Part shown: positions 42,204-50,558 of the stretch, in pieces
Layout of the letters: the number at the start of each line of letters is the position of its first letter
Position numbering within the stretch: position 1 is the stretch's first letter
Source of the DNA: Hymenobacter metallilatus
GTDB lineage: Bacteria; Bacteroidota; Bacteroidia; Cytophagales; Hymenobacteraceae
Reading direction: 5' to 3'
Assembly: GCF_003944705.1 (NCBI RefSeq)
Contig: NZ_RWIS01000003.1
Location: 62,001-126,000, forward strand
DNA length: 64,000 nt
Position numbers and translations under genes: made by a program
Notes under the pieces: model-generated
Seen by the model: only the letters and a program-made list of their open reading frames with translations
What the model was told of the DNA's origin: nothing
Database searches by the model: none

Positions 42204-42205
42204 CT

Positions 42206-42240
42206 CGCCAAAAAAGCACCGGCAACGGTGCTTTTTTGTT
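42206..42240 (+). terminator. Rho-independent terminator after hsp20
   Basis: ccaaaaaagcaccggcaacggtgcttttttgtt. Confidence 0.8.
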
Positions 42241-42476
42241 ACGTACGGTAGCCAGGTATCCGGTTGGCGTACCTGCTGAGTGAAAAAATCTACCAACGGG
42301 CGCTTTTCTACCCTCAACAGCCATGCAACCGGACACCATTCAGGCGGTATCTGGCGTTAGGAAAGGGTGAAACCAATGCTGTGGCCCGGGTAACTGGGGC
42401 GCCGCTCATGGTCTGCTCACGTTTCCGTTGTATTTTCATCTCATCAACTTTTTTCATCCTCACCTTTTTCTTACCC

Positions 42477-43985
42477 ATGCAAGCAAAACAAATGATGCTC
42501 GGCCTGCTCGGTTCCGCCGTTCTTGGTGGTGGCGTGGCGGTAGGTGGGTACAAGCTGCTGGAGCCGGAACGGGCCTACTCGCCCCAGGCTATTGCCGCTG
42601 ACCCCAATGTGCGTTACACCAGTGAGCTGCGTAGCAGTACCTACACGGTGCCCGAAGGCCTGAATTTTACGGCTGCTGCTGCCTCCGTTACACCGGCCGT
42701 GGTGCACGTAATGACGGAATATGCTCCCAAAAACAACCAGGACGAGATGTCGCGCATGGACCCCTTCCTGCGGCAGTTTTTTGGGGATGAAATAGATCAG
42801 TACCAGGGCCGGGGCCGCCAGCAGGGGCCGCAGCAGGGCTCGGGCTCGGGCGTTATCATTGCTGCCAATGGCTACATCGTCACCAACAACCACGTGATTG
42901 ATAAGGCCGATAAGATTGAGGTGGTGATGGACGATAAGCGCAAGTTCCAGGCGGAGCTGGTAGGTACCGACCCCACTACCGACCTGGCCTTGCTGAAAGT
43001 GAAGGCCGATAACCTGCCCTTTATCCGCTACGGCAACTCCGACCAGGTGAAGGTAGGGGAGTGGGTACTGGCCGTGGGCAACCCCTTCAACCTGAACTCC
43101 ACCGTAACGGCCGGTATCATTTCGGCCAAGGGCCGCAACATCAACATCCTGCGCCGTGAAGACGGCATGGGCGTGGAATCGTTCCTGCAGACCGATGCCG
43201 TGGTGAACCCCGGCAACTCGGGCGGGGCGCTGGTGAACCTGAACGGCGACCTGATTGGCATCAACTCGGCCATTGCCTCGCAAACCGGCTCGTTTGTGGG
43301 CTACTCGTTTGCCGTGCCCAGCTCCATTGTGAGCAAGGTGGTAGACGACTTGCTGAAGTATAAAGTGGTGCAGCGGGCCCTGCTGGGCGTGCAGATCCGG
43401 GAGGTAGATGCCCAATTGGCTTCCGAGAAAAAGCTCAATACCCTGAACGGCGTGTACGTAATGGGCCTGGGCAAAAACAGCTCCGCCGCCGATGCCGGCC
43501 TGCGGGAAGGCGACATCATCACCGAAATCAACGGGTCCAAGGTGAATACCTCTTCGCAGCTGCAGGAGCAGGTGGCCCGCTTCCGCCCCGGCGACAAAAT
43601 CAAAGTTACTTACCTGCGTGACGGCCGCGAGAATACGGCCAGCGCCACCCTGCGCAACTCCACCGGCACCACCGATATTATCCGGGAGGAAGTAGCTTCA
43701 GCCCTGAAGTATGAGGGAGCTACGCTGGCGCCGGTAACGCGCCAGGAACTGAATAAGCTGGGAATTGAAGGCGGCGCCAAAATCAGTGGCATCCGTAACT
43801 CCAACTTCCGCGAAACCGGCATTGCCGATGGGTTCATCATCACCCGCATCGACAAGAACAAAGTGGGCAAGCCCCAGGATGTGCAGCGCTACCTCGAAGC
43901 CGCCAAGGAAACGGAAGGTGCCCTGGTAGAAGGTGTGTATCCCGACGGCCGCAAGGCTTACTACCCGATCGGCCAGGCTCAGTAA
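42477..43985 (+). CDS. DegP/HtrA-family serine protease with PDZ domains
   Basis: GSGVIIAANGYIVTNNHVIDKADKIEV, GTDPTTDLALLKVKADNLP, QTDAVVNPGNSGGALVNLNGDLIGINSAIASQTGSFVGYSFAVPS; PDZ GLREGDIITEINGSKV. ATG at 42477 preferred. Confidence 0.95.
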   Translation: MQAKQMMLGLLGSAVLGGGVAVGGYKLLEPERAYSPQAIAADPNVRYTSELRSSTYTVPEGLNFTAAAASVTPAVVHVMTEYAPKNNQDEMSRMDPFLRQFFGDEIDQYQGRGRQQGPQQGSGSGVIIAANGYIVTNNHVIDKADKIEVVMDDKRKFQAELVGTDPTTDLALLKVKADNLPFIRYGNSDQVKVGEWVLAVGNPFNLNSTVTAGIISAKGRNINILRREDGMGVESFLQTDAVVNPGNSGGALVNLNGDLIGINSAIASQTGSFVGYSFAVPSSIVSKVVDDLLKYKVVQRALLGVQIREVDAQLASEKKLNTLNGVYVMGLGKNSSAADAGLREGDIITEINGSKVNTSSQLQEQVARFRPGDKIKVTYLRDGRENTASATLRNSTGTTDIIREEVASALKYEGATLAPVTRQELNKLGIEGGAKISGIRNSNFRETGIADGFIITRIDKNKVGKPQDVQRYLEAAKETEGALVEGVYPDGRKAYYPIGQAQ

Positions 43986-44009
43986 AATCAGCTTGCAGGA
44001 TTCTTTGTC

Positions 44010-44050
44010 AGAAAAGCCCTCTGCTACCGAAAGCAGAGGGCTTTTCTGGT
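44010..44050. terminator. Terminator between convergent genes
   Basis: agaaaagccctctgctaccgaaagcagagggcttttct. Confidence 0.8.
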
Positions 44051-44059
44051 ATTGGACAT

Positions 44060-44464
44060 TTAGCTCAACAGCCACTCCATAGCCAGGCCCTCCTCAATAA
44101 ACAGGCGCAGGTCGTAGTTGCGGCCTGGCTCCAGGCCGTAGGCCAGATACTGCTGCTGAGTAGGGTCTGCTTCGTACACAGCCAGCCGAACCGGGGAGCA
44201 GAGCACCGCAATGCGCAACTGCTGCGGGGCCAGCTGGGTAGCGGCCTGGGGGTAAAATATGTGGGTAGTCCATTGGCCCAGCTCCGGGTTAAGCTGGTCG
44301 CGGCGGCGCACATCCAGCAGCCACCGCCCCAGGCCGTGCTGGTGGGCTGAGGCCAGGATGGTGGCATACTCGTGCTGGAGCTGCGCAGTAGGCCCATCGT
44401 CGGTCCAGCGGGCAACCAGAATATGTAAATCGGGGCGGGGAGTAAGGGACAGGGCGGTAGCCAT
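44060..44464 (-). CDS. Hypothetical protein (SpoIIAA/STAS-like fold possible)
   Basis: 134-aa intact ORF: ILASAHQHGLGRWLLDVRRRDQLNPELGQWTTHIFYPQAATQLAPQQLRIAVLCSP. Confidence 0.6.
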   Translation of the reverse strand: MATALSLTPRPDLHILVARWTDDGPTAQLQHEYATILASAHQHGLGRWLLDVRRRDQLNPELGQWTTHIFYPQAATQLAPQQLRIAVLCSPVRLAVYEADPTQQQYLAYGLEPGRNYDLRLFIEEGLAMEWLLS

Positions 44465-44507
44465 GGGGTAAAGATACGGAGCAACCGTGTGCTCAGAATG
44501 GTTTTGC

Positions 44508-44515
44508 TAGCTTTG
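44508..44515 (+). promoter_or_regulatory. Candidate Bacteroidota -7 promoter element (TAnnTTTG)
   Basis: TAGCTTTG 65 bp upstream of the aldehyde dehydrogenase ATG; no clear -33 TTG. Confidence 0.3.
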
Positions 44516-44580
44516 CTGAGCGCACAGCCGCTACCTCCTCCCAATTCTTATTCCACCCAACCATAACCCGTTTTTCTCCC

Positions 44581-46179
44581 ATGAAACAAGCTCTTGAAGA
44601 AGCCGTTGCCACCGGCACCGATGTGCAGGACCACGACCACCACGGTATTGGGCAGGTGCTGCGCGAGCTGGGCGTTGCGGCCCATAATGCGGCCTGGAGC
44701 ACCGGCCTAAGCTGGGGCGGGGCCGACAACGGCCAGACCCGTACCGTTACCTCCACCGCCGACGGCCGTACCATTGGTACCGTGGCCCTGGCCACCGCCG
44801 CCGACTATGAGCAGGTGGTGCAGAAGGCACAGGAAGCCTTTACAACCTGGCGGCTGGTGCCAGCGCCCAAGCGCGGCGAAATAGTGCGCCAGATTGGCAA
44901 CAAGCTCCGCGAGTTCAAAGAACCGCTGGGCAAGCTGGTGAGCTACGAGATGGGCAAAATCCTGCAGGAAGGCCTCGGCGAAGTGCAGGAAATGATTGAC
45001 ATCTGCGACTTCGCGGTGGGCCTTTCGCGCCAGCTCACGGGCTATACCATGCACTCCGAGCGGCCCGGCCACCGCATGTACGAGCAGTACCATCCGCTGG
45101 GCGTAGTGGGCATTATCTCGGCCTTCAACTTCCCGGTGGCCGTGTGGAGCTGGAACGCCATGCTGGCCGCCGTGTGCGGCGACACCTGCATCTGGAAGCC
45201 CTCCGAGAAAACACCCCTCACGGCCGTAGCCGTGCAGCACATCCTGCAGGACGTACTGCGTGAGAACGAGCTGCCCGAGGGCATCTTCAACCTGATCATC
45301 GGCGACGCGGAAATTGGAGCCAAAATGGCCGCTGATACGCGCGTGCCGCTGGTGTCGGCCACGGGCAGTACCCGCATGGGCAAAAAAGTGGGCGAAGTGG
45401 TAGGCGCCCGGCTGGGCCGCGCCCTGCTGGAGTTGGGTGGCAACAACGCCATCATCCTCACCGAAAATGCCGACCTGGGCCTGGCCATGCCGGGCATCGT
45501 GTTCGGGGCTGTGGGCACGGCCGGGCAGCGCTGCACCACCACCCGCCGCCTGATTATTCACGACTCCATCTACGAGGACGTGAAGGCCCGCCTGCTCAAA
45601 ATCTACCCCAGCCTACCCATCGGCCACCCGCTGCAGGAAGGCACGCTGGTTGGCCCGCTGATTGACCAGGATGCCGTAGCCAGCTTCCGGAAAGCCCTGG
45701 AAGCCGTGCAGGCCGAAGGCGGCACGCTGTTGATTGGGGGCGAAGTGCTCAGTGGTGCCGGCTACGAAACCGGCACGTACGTGCGGCCCGCCATTGTAGA
45801 GGCCCGCAACGAGTACCACACGGTGCAGGAAGAAACCTTTGCGCCCATCCTTTACCTCATCAAATACAGCGGCGGCGTGGAAAACGCCATTGACGTGCAG
45901 AACGGCGTGCGCCAGGGCCTGTCATCCAGCATCTTCACGGTGAACATGCGCGAGGCCGAAGCCTTCCTCAGCCACGCTGGCTCCGACTGCGGCATTGCCA
46001 ACGTGAACATCGGCACCAGCGGCGCGGAAATCGGGGGGGCATTCGGGGGCGAAAAGGAAACCGGCGGCGGCCGGGAGTCGGGCTCCGACGCCTGGCGCGT
46101 GTACATGCGCCGCCAGACCAACACCATCAACTACAGCACCCAGCTCCCGCTGGCTCAGGGTATCAAGTTCGACGTGTAA
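44581..46179 (+). CDS. Aldehyde dehydrogenase, ALDH7/aminoadipate-semialdehyde dehydrogenase-like
   Basis: GIISAFNFPVAVWSWNAMLAAVCGDTCIWKPSEKTPLTA, LVSATGSTRMGKKVGEVVGARLGRALLELGGNNAIIL, GTAGQRCTTTRRLIIH, NVNIGTSGAEIGGAFGGEKETGGGRESGSDAWRVYMRRQTNTINYS. Confidence 0.95.
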   Translation: MKQALEEAVATGTDVQDHDHHGIGQVLRELGVAAHNAAWSTGLSWGGADNGQTRTVTSTADGRTIGTVALATAADYEQVVQKAQEAFTTWRLVPAPKRGEIVRQIGNKLREFKEPLGKLVSYEMGKILQEGLGEVQEMIDICDFAVGLSRQLTGYTMHSERPGHRMYEQYHPLGVVGIISAFNFPVAVWSWNAMLAAVCGDTCIWKPSEKTPLTAVAVQHILQDVLRENELPEGIFNLIIGDAEIGAKMAADTRVPLVSATGSTRMGKKVGEVVGARLGRALLELGGNNAIILTENADLGLAMPGIVFGAVGTAGQRCTTTRRLIIHDSIYEDVKARLLKIYPSLPIGHPLQEGTLVGPLIDQDAVASFRKALEAVQAEGGTLLIGGEVLSGAGYETGTYVRPAIVEARNEYHTVQEETFAPILYLIKYSGGVENAIDVQNGVRQGLSSSIFTVNMREAEAFLSHAGSDCGIANVNIGTSGAEIGGAFGGEKETGGGRESGSDAWRVYMRRQTNTINYSTQLPLAQGIKFDV

Positions 46180-46205
46180 CGCGCGCATCAGCTTGCACAG
46201 ATGCC

Positions 46206-46246
46206 AAAACGGCCCGCCTGGTTCAACCGGGCGGGCCGTTTTTTAT
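46206..46246. terminator. Terminator between convergent genes
   Basis: aaaacggcccgcctggttcaaccgggcgggccgttttt. Confidence 0.8.
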
Positions 46247-46261
46247 ACACCTGTCCTGTGG

Positions 46262-46762
46262 TTAATCAGCCATCCGGATGTCCCCGTGACCTTTACTGTA
46301 TAACGTGTTGCCAGAGTAAAAAACGTAATACATACGGTACGTTTCGCCTTTTTTGAGTGAGCTGAAATCAAGCTGATACGAATAGTTCAGCGGGCCCTCC
46401 GCATAGTCCTGAACCACTTTGTACTTCCGATCTACTACCACCCAGGCTTGGCGAGTGGCGCTGCCCGGCCGCCGTACCGAAAACTGGGCTACCGTAGCCA
46501 CGGGATTCGGAAACAGGCTGATTTCCTGAACGCCACCTTGCTGCGTGCCGTTCAGGTCCAGCTTAAGTGACTTGAATAACTCCAGCTCCTGCTTTTTCCA
46601 GGTGGCATCGGAGCTCCAGTCGGAGGAGTCAACGTGACCGGTCGGTCGGTTGTTGGTGTCCTTTTCGGTGATGCCACCGTCTTCGCCAAAATTCACCTTC
46701 TCGCAGGCGGAGACGAAAGTCAGAACAGCTATAAGGACCAGTAGTGTATGATAACGCTTCAT
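46262..46762 (-). CDS. Secreted lipoprotein, hypothetical
   Basis: MKRYHTLLVLIAVLTFVSAC lipobox; LFPNPVATVAQFSV. ATG at 46762 preferred. Confidence 0.65.
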   Translation of the reverse strand: MKRYHTLLVLIAVLTFVSACEKVNFGEDGGITEKDTNNRPTGHVDSSDWSSDATWKKQELELFKSLKLDLNGTQQGGVQEISLFPNPVATVAQFSVRRPGSATRQAWVVVDRKYKVVQDYAEGPLNYSYQLDFSSLKKGETYRMYYVFYSGNTLYSKGHGDIRMAD

Positions 46763-46952
46763 CGGATAAAGTAAAAAAGCAGAGAAACGGCACAAAACTA
46801 CTCAGTTAGTGTTTTCAGGCTGGACCCGGCTGCAACCCCGCCCGCCGCCCGCTGTCTTTCACCTGCTTACCTGATAGCACAAGCCTTTTTCGCCCGGAAA
46901 GTTGGATATTTACGATTCCCCCGTTTCCGAACATCCGCCAATTGAGCAACCC

Positions 46953-47516
46953 ATGGAGGCATTTGCGTACACCGACATCAACGCCCCGCTGGTCGAGCGG
47001 TGCCGCCTGGGCGACCGGCGTGCCCAGGCCGAAATTTATAAACGCTACTCCAAGGCCATGTTCAACGCCTCGTTGCGCATCACCGGCGACTATGCCGAGG
47101 CCGAGGACGTGTTGCAGGAGTCGTTCCTGAGCGCCTTCCGCGAGCTGCATAGCTACAAGGGTGATTCGTCGTTTGGATCCTGGCTGAAACGCATTGTTAT
47201 CAACAAGAGCATCAATTGTCTGCGCAACCGGCGCCTGCAGCTGGTGCCCCTGGCCGAGCAGCACGACGGCGCTGCCGCCGACCACGAGCCCCCCGGACTC
47301 GACTCGGAGGAACTAGGCTGGCGGGCCGATGTGGTGCGCCGCTGCGTGCAGGAACTCCCCGATGGGTACCGCGTAGTGCTGTCGCTTTACCTGCTGGAGG
47401 GCTATGACCACGCCGAAATTGCCGGTATTCTCAACATTACGGAATCCACCTCCAAGTCGCAGTACAGCCGGGCCCGCAAGAAGCTGCTGGAGCTGGCCCG
47501 CCAACACGGCCTGTAG
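46953..47516 (+). CDS. ECF-type RNA polymerase sigma-70 factor
   Basis: RRAQAEIYKRYSKAMFNASLRITGDYAEAEDVLQESFLSAFRELHSYKGDSSFGSWLKRIVINKSINCLRNRR; sigma-4 LPDGYRVVLSLYLLEGYDHAEIAGILNITESTSKSQYSRARKKL. Confidence 0.94.
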   Translation: MEAFAYTDINAPLVERCRLGDRRAQAEIYKRYSKAMFNASLRITGDYAEAEDVLQESFLSAFRELHSYKGDSSFGSWLKRIVINKSINCLRNRRLQLVPLAEQHDGAAADHEPPGLDSEELGWRADVVRRCVQELPDGYRVVLSLYLLEGYDHAEIAGILNITESTSKSQYSRARKKLLELARQHGL

Positions 47517-47649
47517 CGTACCGGCATCCTTACCTTTTCTATTACCTCACCCGCCCCATGCGTTGTTTGCCGGCCCGGTAGTTTTTGCTGGTCCACCCGT
47601 TTGCCCAACCAGCCTGCCCCGCCTTACACCGCCTCTAGTACCACCTGAC

Positions 47650-48402
47650 ATGAACGAGAAGAAAACCGGACTGGAAGCCTTCGTGGAACACCACCGCGCC
47701 GACTTCGATGTGTTCGAGCCCCGCCCGAATCTGTGGGATGACATTGCACTTGACCTGGATGCCGCCGCAACGCTGGCAGAGGAGGCCGCGCCCCTGCGCG
47801 TGGTACCGCTGTTTCCGGCTGCTGAAACCCAGCCCCTGGCCCCGGCGGCAGCCCCCGACACGGCTGCGGTTCGCTCGGCCCGGCCTTACGGTGTGGCAGC
47901 GGCCGTAGCGGCCCTGCTGCTGGTAGGTACCTGGTTCTGGCAGCACCGCACCGAAGCCACCATCTGGACCCGGACCGGGCAGCCGGCCCTGACCATGGCC
48001 TCCGACCCCGACCATGACCTGTACTCCGGGCCGGCCCTGACGGCCACGGCCGCCGCCGATGGCCCGGAGCAGCGTCTGGCTAGTGCTGTACAGCGCATGG
48101 AATCCTATTATGCCGCCCAGATTGCGGAGCGCCAGCAGGAGTTGCGCGAAGTAACGGCCGAAACCGTTGGCCAAGCCCCCACCGCTGATTGGCAGCAGGA
48201 GCTGGCTGCGCTGGACTCTACCTATCAGCAGCTAAAAACCGAGCTGTACCGCAACCCCGAGCCCGATGTGGTGCTGGAGGCCATGAACCGCAACATGCAG
48301 ATTCGGCTGGAGCTGCTTACTCAGCAGCTGCACACGCGGGAGCGGATTCGGGAGTACCACAGCCAACCCTACATGGTGGCCGACAGCCGCCGGATTCCGT
48401 AA
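47650..48402 (+). CDS. Single-pass membrane protein, putative anti-sigma-like partner
   Basis: MNEKKTGLEAFVEHHRADFDVFEPRPNLWDDIALDLD followed by a TM (YGVAAAVAALLLVGTWFW); directly downstream of the ECF sigma gene. Confidence 0.7.
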   Translation: MNEKKTGLEAFVEHHRADFDVFEPRPNLWDDIALDLDAAATLAEEAAPLRVVPLFPAAETQPLAPAAAPDTAAVRSARPYGVAAAVAALLLVGTWFWQHRTEATIWTRTGQPALTMASDPDHDLYSGPALTATAAADGPEQRLASAVQRMESYYAAQIAERQQELREVTAETVGQAPTADWQQELAALDSTYQQLKTELYRNPEPDVVLEAMNRNMQIRLELLTQQLHTRERIREYHSQPYMVADSRRIP

Positions 48403-48405
48403 CCT

Positions 48406-49650
48406 ATGCGTCCTTTTTCGCTGAATTGGAGCTGGGCCGGGCGTGCTGGGCTACTGGCTGGGTTGCTGGGTGTAGGTGTGCATACCGGACGGGCGCAACT
48501 AGTGCCGGTAGGGCCTGCCGTGGCCGCTACCTATTACCACGAGCCGGCTGCTGCTCCAGTGCCTGGTACGGAGCAAGGCACCCCCGATGCCCGCCAGGGC
48601 GGTAGCGGACAGGGGCCCCAGGAGGAAGCCCAGCCTACGCTGGCAGTGGAGAAAGTGCGCAAAATCAGCCGCACCTTTCCGGCCAGCGCCACCAAACTTT
48701 ACACCCTCGATACCCGCTACGGCCGCGTGCAGGTGAACGTGTGGAATCGTCCCGAAGTCCGCACCGATGTGGACATTATCACGCGGGCCGAAACCGAGGA
48801 AAAGGCCCAGCAGCTGCAGGACATGATTCAGGTGCAGCTCCAGGATAAGGACCCCGTTACGGGGGGTATCGTGGCCCGCTCCCGTTTTGGAGCCATGCCG
48901 CGGGAGTGCTGGACGCGCACCAAGCTGTACGAAGTAAACTACACCATCTGGGTGCCCAAAAACACGCCCCTGGCGCTGCACAATACCTTCGGTGAAATCA
49001 GCCTGACCAGCGACGTGAGCGGGGCTACTGAGTTGGCCGTGGAGTACGGCAGCCTGCGCACGGCCCGGCTGGAAGGCCCGCGTAACACGGTGCGCCTGTG
49101 CAATGCGCAGTGCTCGGTGCCCTACGCCCGCCGCATGGTGGTGGATGCCTCCTACTCCAAGCTGCGCCTCACCGACGGCGGTACTATCGACCTGCGCAAC
49201 AATTCCTCGGATATCGATATTGGTACGGTGCAGGACCTGACGGTGCACAGCAAGTACGGCGACGTGGCCCTGGGCACCGTGCGCAACCTGCGCGGCACGT
49301 CCGGCTACTCCCGCTTCAGCATTGACAAGCTCAGCAATCAGCTGGATATGAAGCTGCAGTATTGCCCGAACTTTGAGGTGCGCAACACTGGTAAAAACTT
49401 CCGGCAAATCAACCTCGACGGGGGCTACAGTACCATCCTGCTCAACTTCCCCGACGGTGCCGGCTTCGATTTTGACGTGAATACCGAGCACGGTAAGCTG
49501 CTGGTGGACAAGCGCCTGGTAAAAGTGGACTCCGAGGAAACCAGTGCTTCTTCCAGCGACATGCAGGGCACTTTTGGGGCTTTGCCTACCCGCAACGCCG
49601 GCAACGTTAACATTAAGGTGCGCTACGGCAACGTGAGCTTCAATCGGTAA
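48406..49650 (+). CDS. Secreted DUF4097-like adhesin-type beta-helix protein
   Basis: Signal-like N-terminus; KISRTFPASATKLYTLDTRYGRVQVNVWNRPEVRTDVDI, repeated short beta strands (SKYGDVALGTVRNLRGTSGYSRFSIDKL). Confidence 0.7.
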   Translation: MRPFSLNWSWAGRAGLLAGLLGVGVHTGRAQLVPVGPAVAATYYHEPAAAPVPGTEQGTPDARQGGSGQGPQEEAQPTLAVEKVRKISRTFPASATKLYTLDTRYGRVQVNVWNRPEVRTDVDIITRAETEEKAQQLQDMIQVQLQDKDPVTGGIVARSRFGAMPRECWTRTKLYEVNYTIWVPKNTPLALHNTFGEISLTSDVSGATELAVEYGSLRTARLEGPRNTVRLCNAQCSVPYARRMVVDASYSKLRLTDGGTIDLRNNSSDIDIGTVQDLTVHSKYGDVALGTVRNLRGTSGYSRFSIDKLSNQLDMKLQYCPNFEVRNTGKNFRQINLDGGYSTILLNFPDGAGFDFDVNTEHGKLLVDKRLVKVDSEETSASSSDMQGTFGALPTRNAGNVNIKVRYGNVSFNR

Positions 49651-49656
49651 GCACTT

Positions 49657-49745
49657 AGCCAAAAGAGCAGCTCCCCCGACACGCGCGAATATCAGCAGAG
49701 TAGAGGCTGAGGTTCGCGCGTGTCGGGGGAGCTGCTCTTTTGGCT
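49657..49745. repeat. Perfect 33-bp inverted repeat with 23-nt loop
   Basis: agccaaaagagcagctcccccgacacgcgcgaa (49657-49689) is the exact reverse complement of ttcgcgcgtgtcgggggagctgctcttttggct (49713-49745). Confidence 0.95.
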
Positions 49746-49886
49746 ATACCTTTAAGCCAAGGGGCAAACGATGTAACGCAGACTGCAGCCCACAGCCGCC
49801 GTGTTCCTTTCAGGCAGCGAAGCGCTATACCCAGCTAAGGACTACAGCCCGCGCTATGAGTTGAATATACTGTTCATGAAACTGCT

Positions 49887-50438
49887 ATGATGCGTACTTT
49901 GCTGCTGGTATTTCTGCTAGTTGGTAGCTGCCCTGCTGCCACTGCTCAATCATCTTCCTCTCCAGCCATGACTCCCGCGCCTGCCTCTACTCTGCGTACC
50001 TATGCGCTGCGCCTGCGGCCGGGCCAGGATGTGCGCCAGGAGCTGCTGGCTTTTGTGCAGCAGCAACAGCTGCGCGCGGCGGCCGTCCTAACGGCGGTAG
50101 GCAGCCTGACCACGGCCACGCTGCGCCTGGCCAACCAGGAGGGGCCCAGCGTGTACCACGGCCACTTCGAGGTGGTGTCGTTGGTGGGCACGCTGTCCGT
50201 GAATGGCAGCCACCTGCACCTGGCCGTAGCCGACTCCACGGGCCGCACCCTGGGCGGGCACTTGCTGGATGGCAACCTTGTGTACACCACCCTGGAGTTG
50301 GTGCTGGGCGAGCTGCCAGAGCTGGAATTTCGGCGGGAAACCGATGCTACATTCGGGTATCAGGAGCTGGTGGTGTACCCTGCACCAGCCAGCAAGCCGC
50401 CTGCACCGCCAACTCCCAAACCAGCCCGAAAAAAATAG
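49887..50438 (+). CDS. Secreted PPC (DUF296)-domain protein
   Basis: Signal peptide MMRTLLLVFLLVGSCPAATAQ; TYALRLRPGQDVRQELLAFVQQQQLRAAAVLTAVGSLTTATLRLANQ...YHGHFEVVSLVGTLSVNGSHLHLAVADSTGRTLGGHLLDGNLVYTTLELVLGELPEL matches the PPC fold. Confidence 0.87.
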   Translation: MMRTLLLVFLLVGSCPAATAQSSSSPAMTPAPASTLRTYALRLRPGQDVRQELLAFVQQQQLRAAAVLTAVGSLTTATLRLANQEGPSVYHGHFEVVSLVGTLSVNGSHLHLAVADSTGRTLGGHLLDGNLVYTTLELVLGELPELEFRRETDATFGYQELVVYPAPASKPPAPPTPKPARKK

Positions 50439-50558
50439 CGTCCGTCTGCGGAGGGTAGGACTTTTTCAAGCCAGCCAAAACTGGTATACTTGTAGAACTA
50501 TCAACGTGCCACCGCAGGGGCGGAGGGGCCGATGGAGTATTTTATTCAGTTTATAGTA

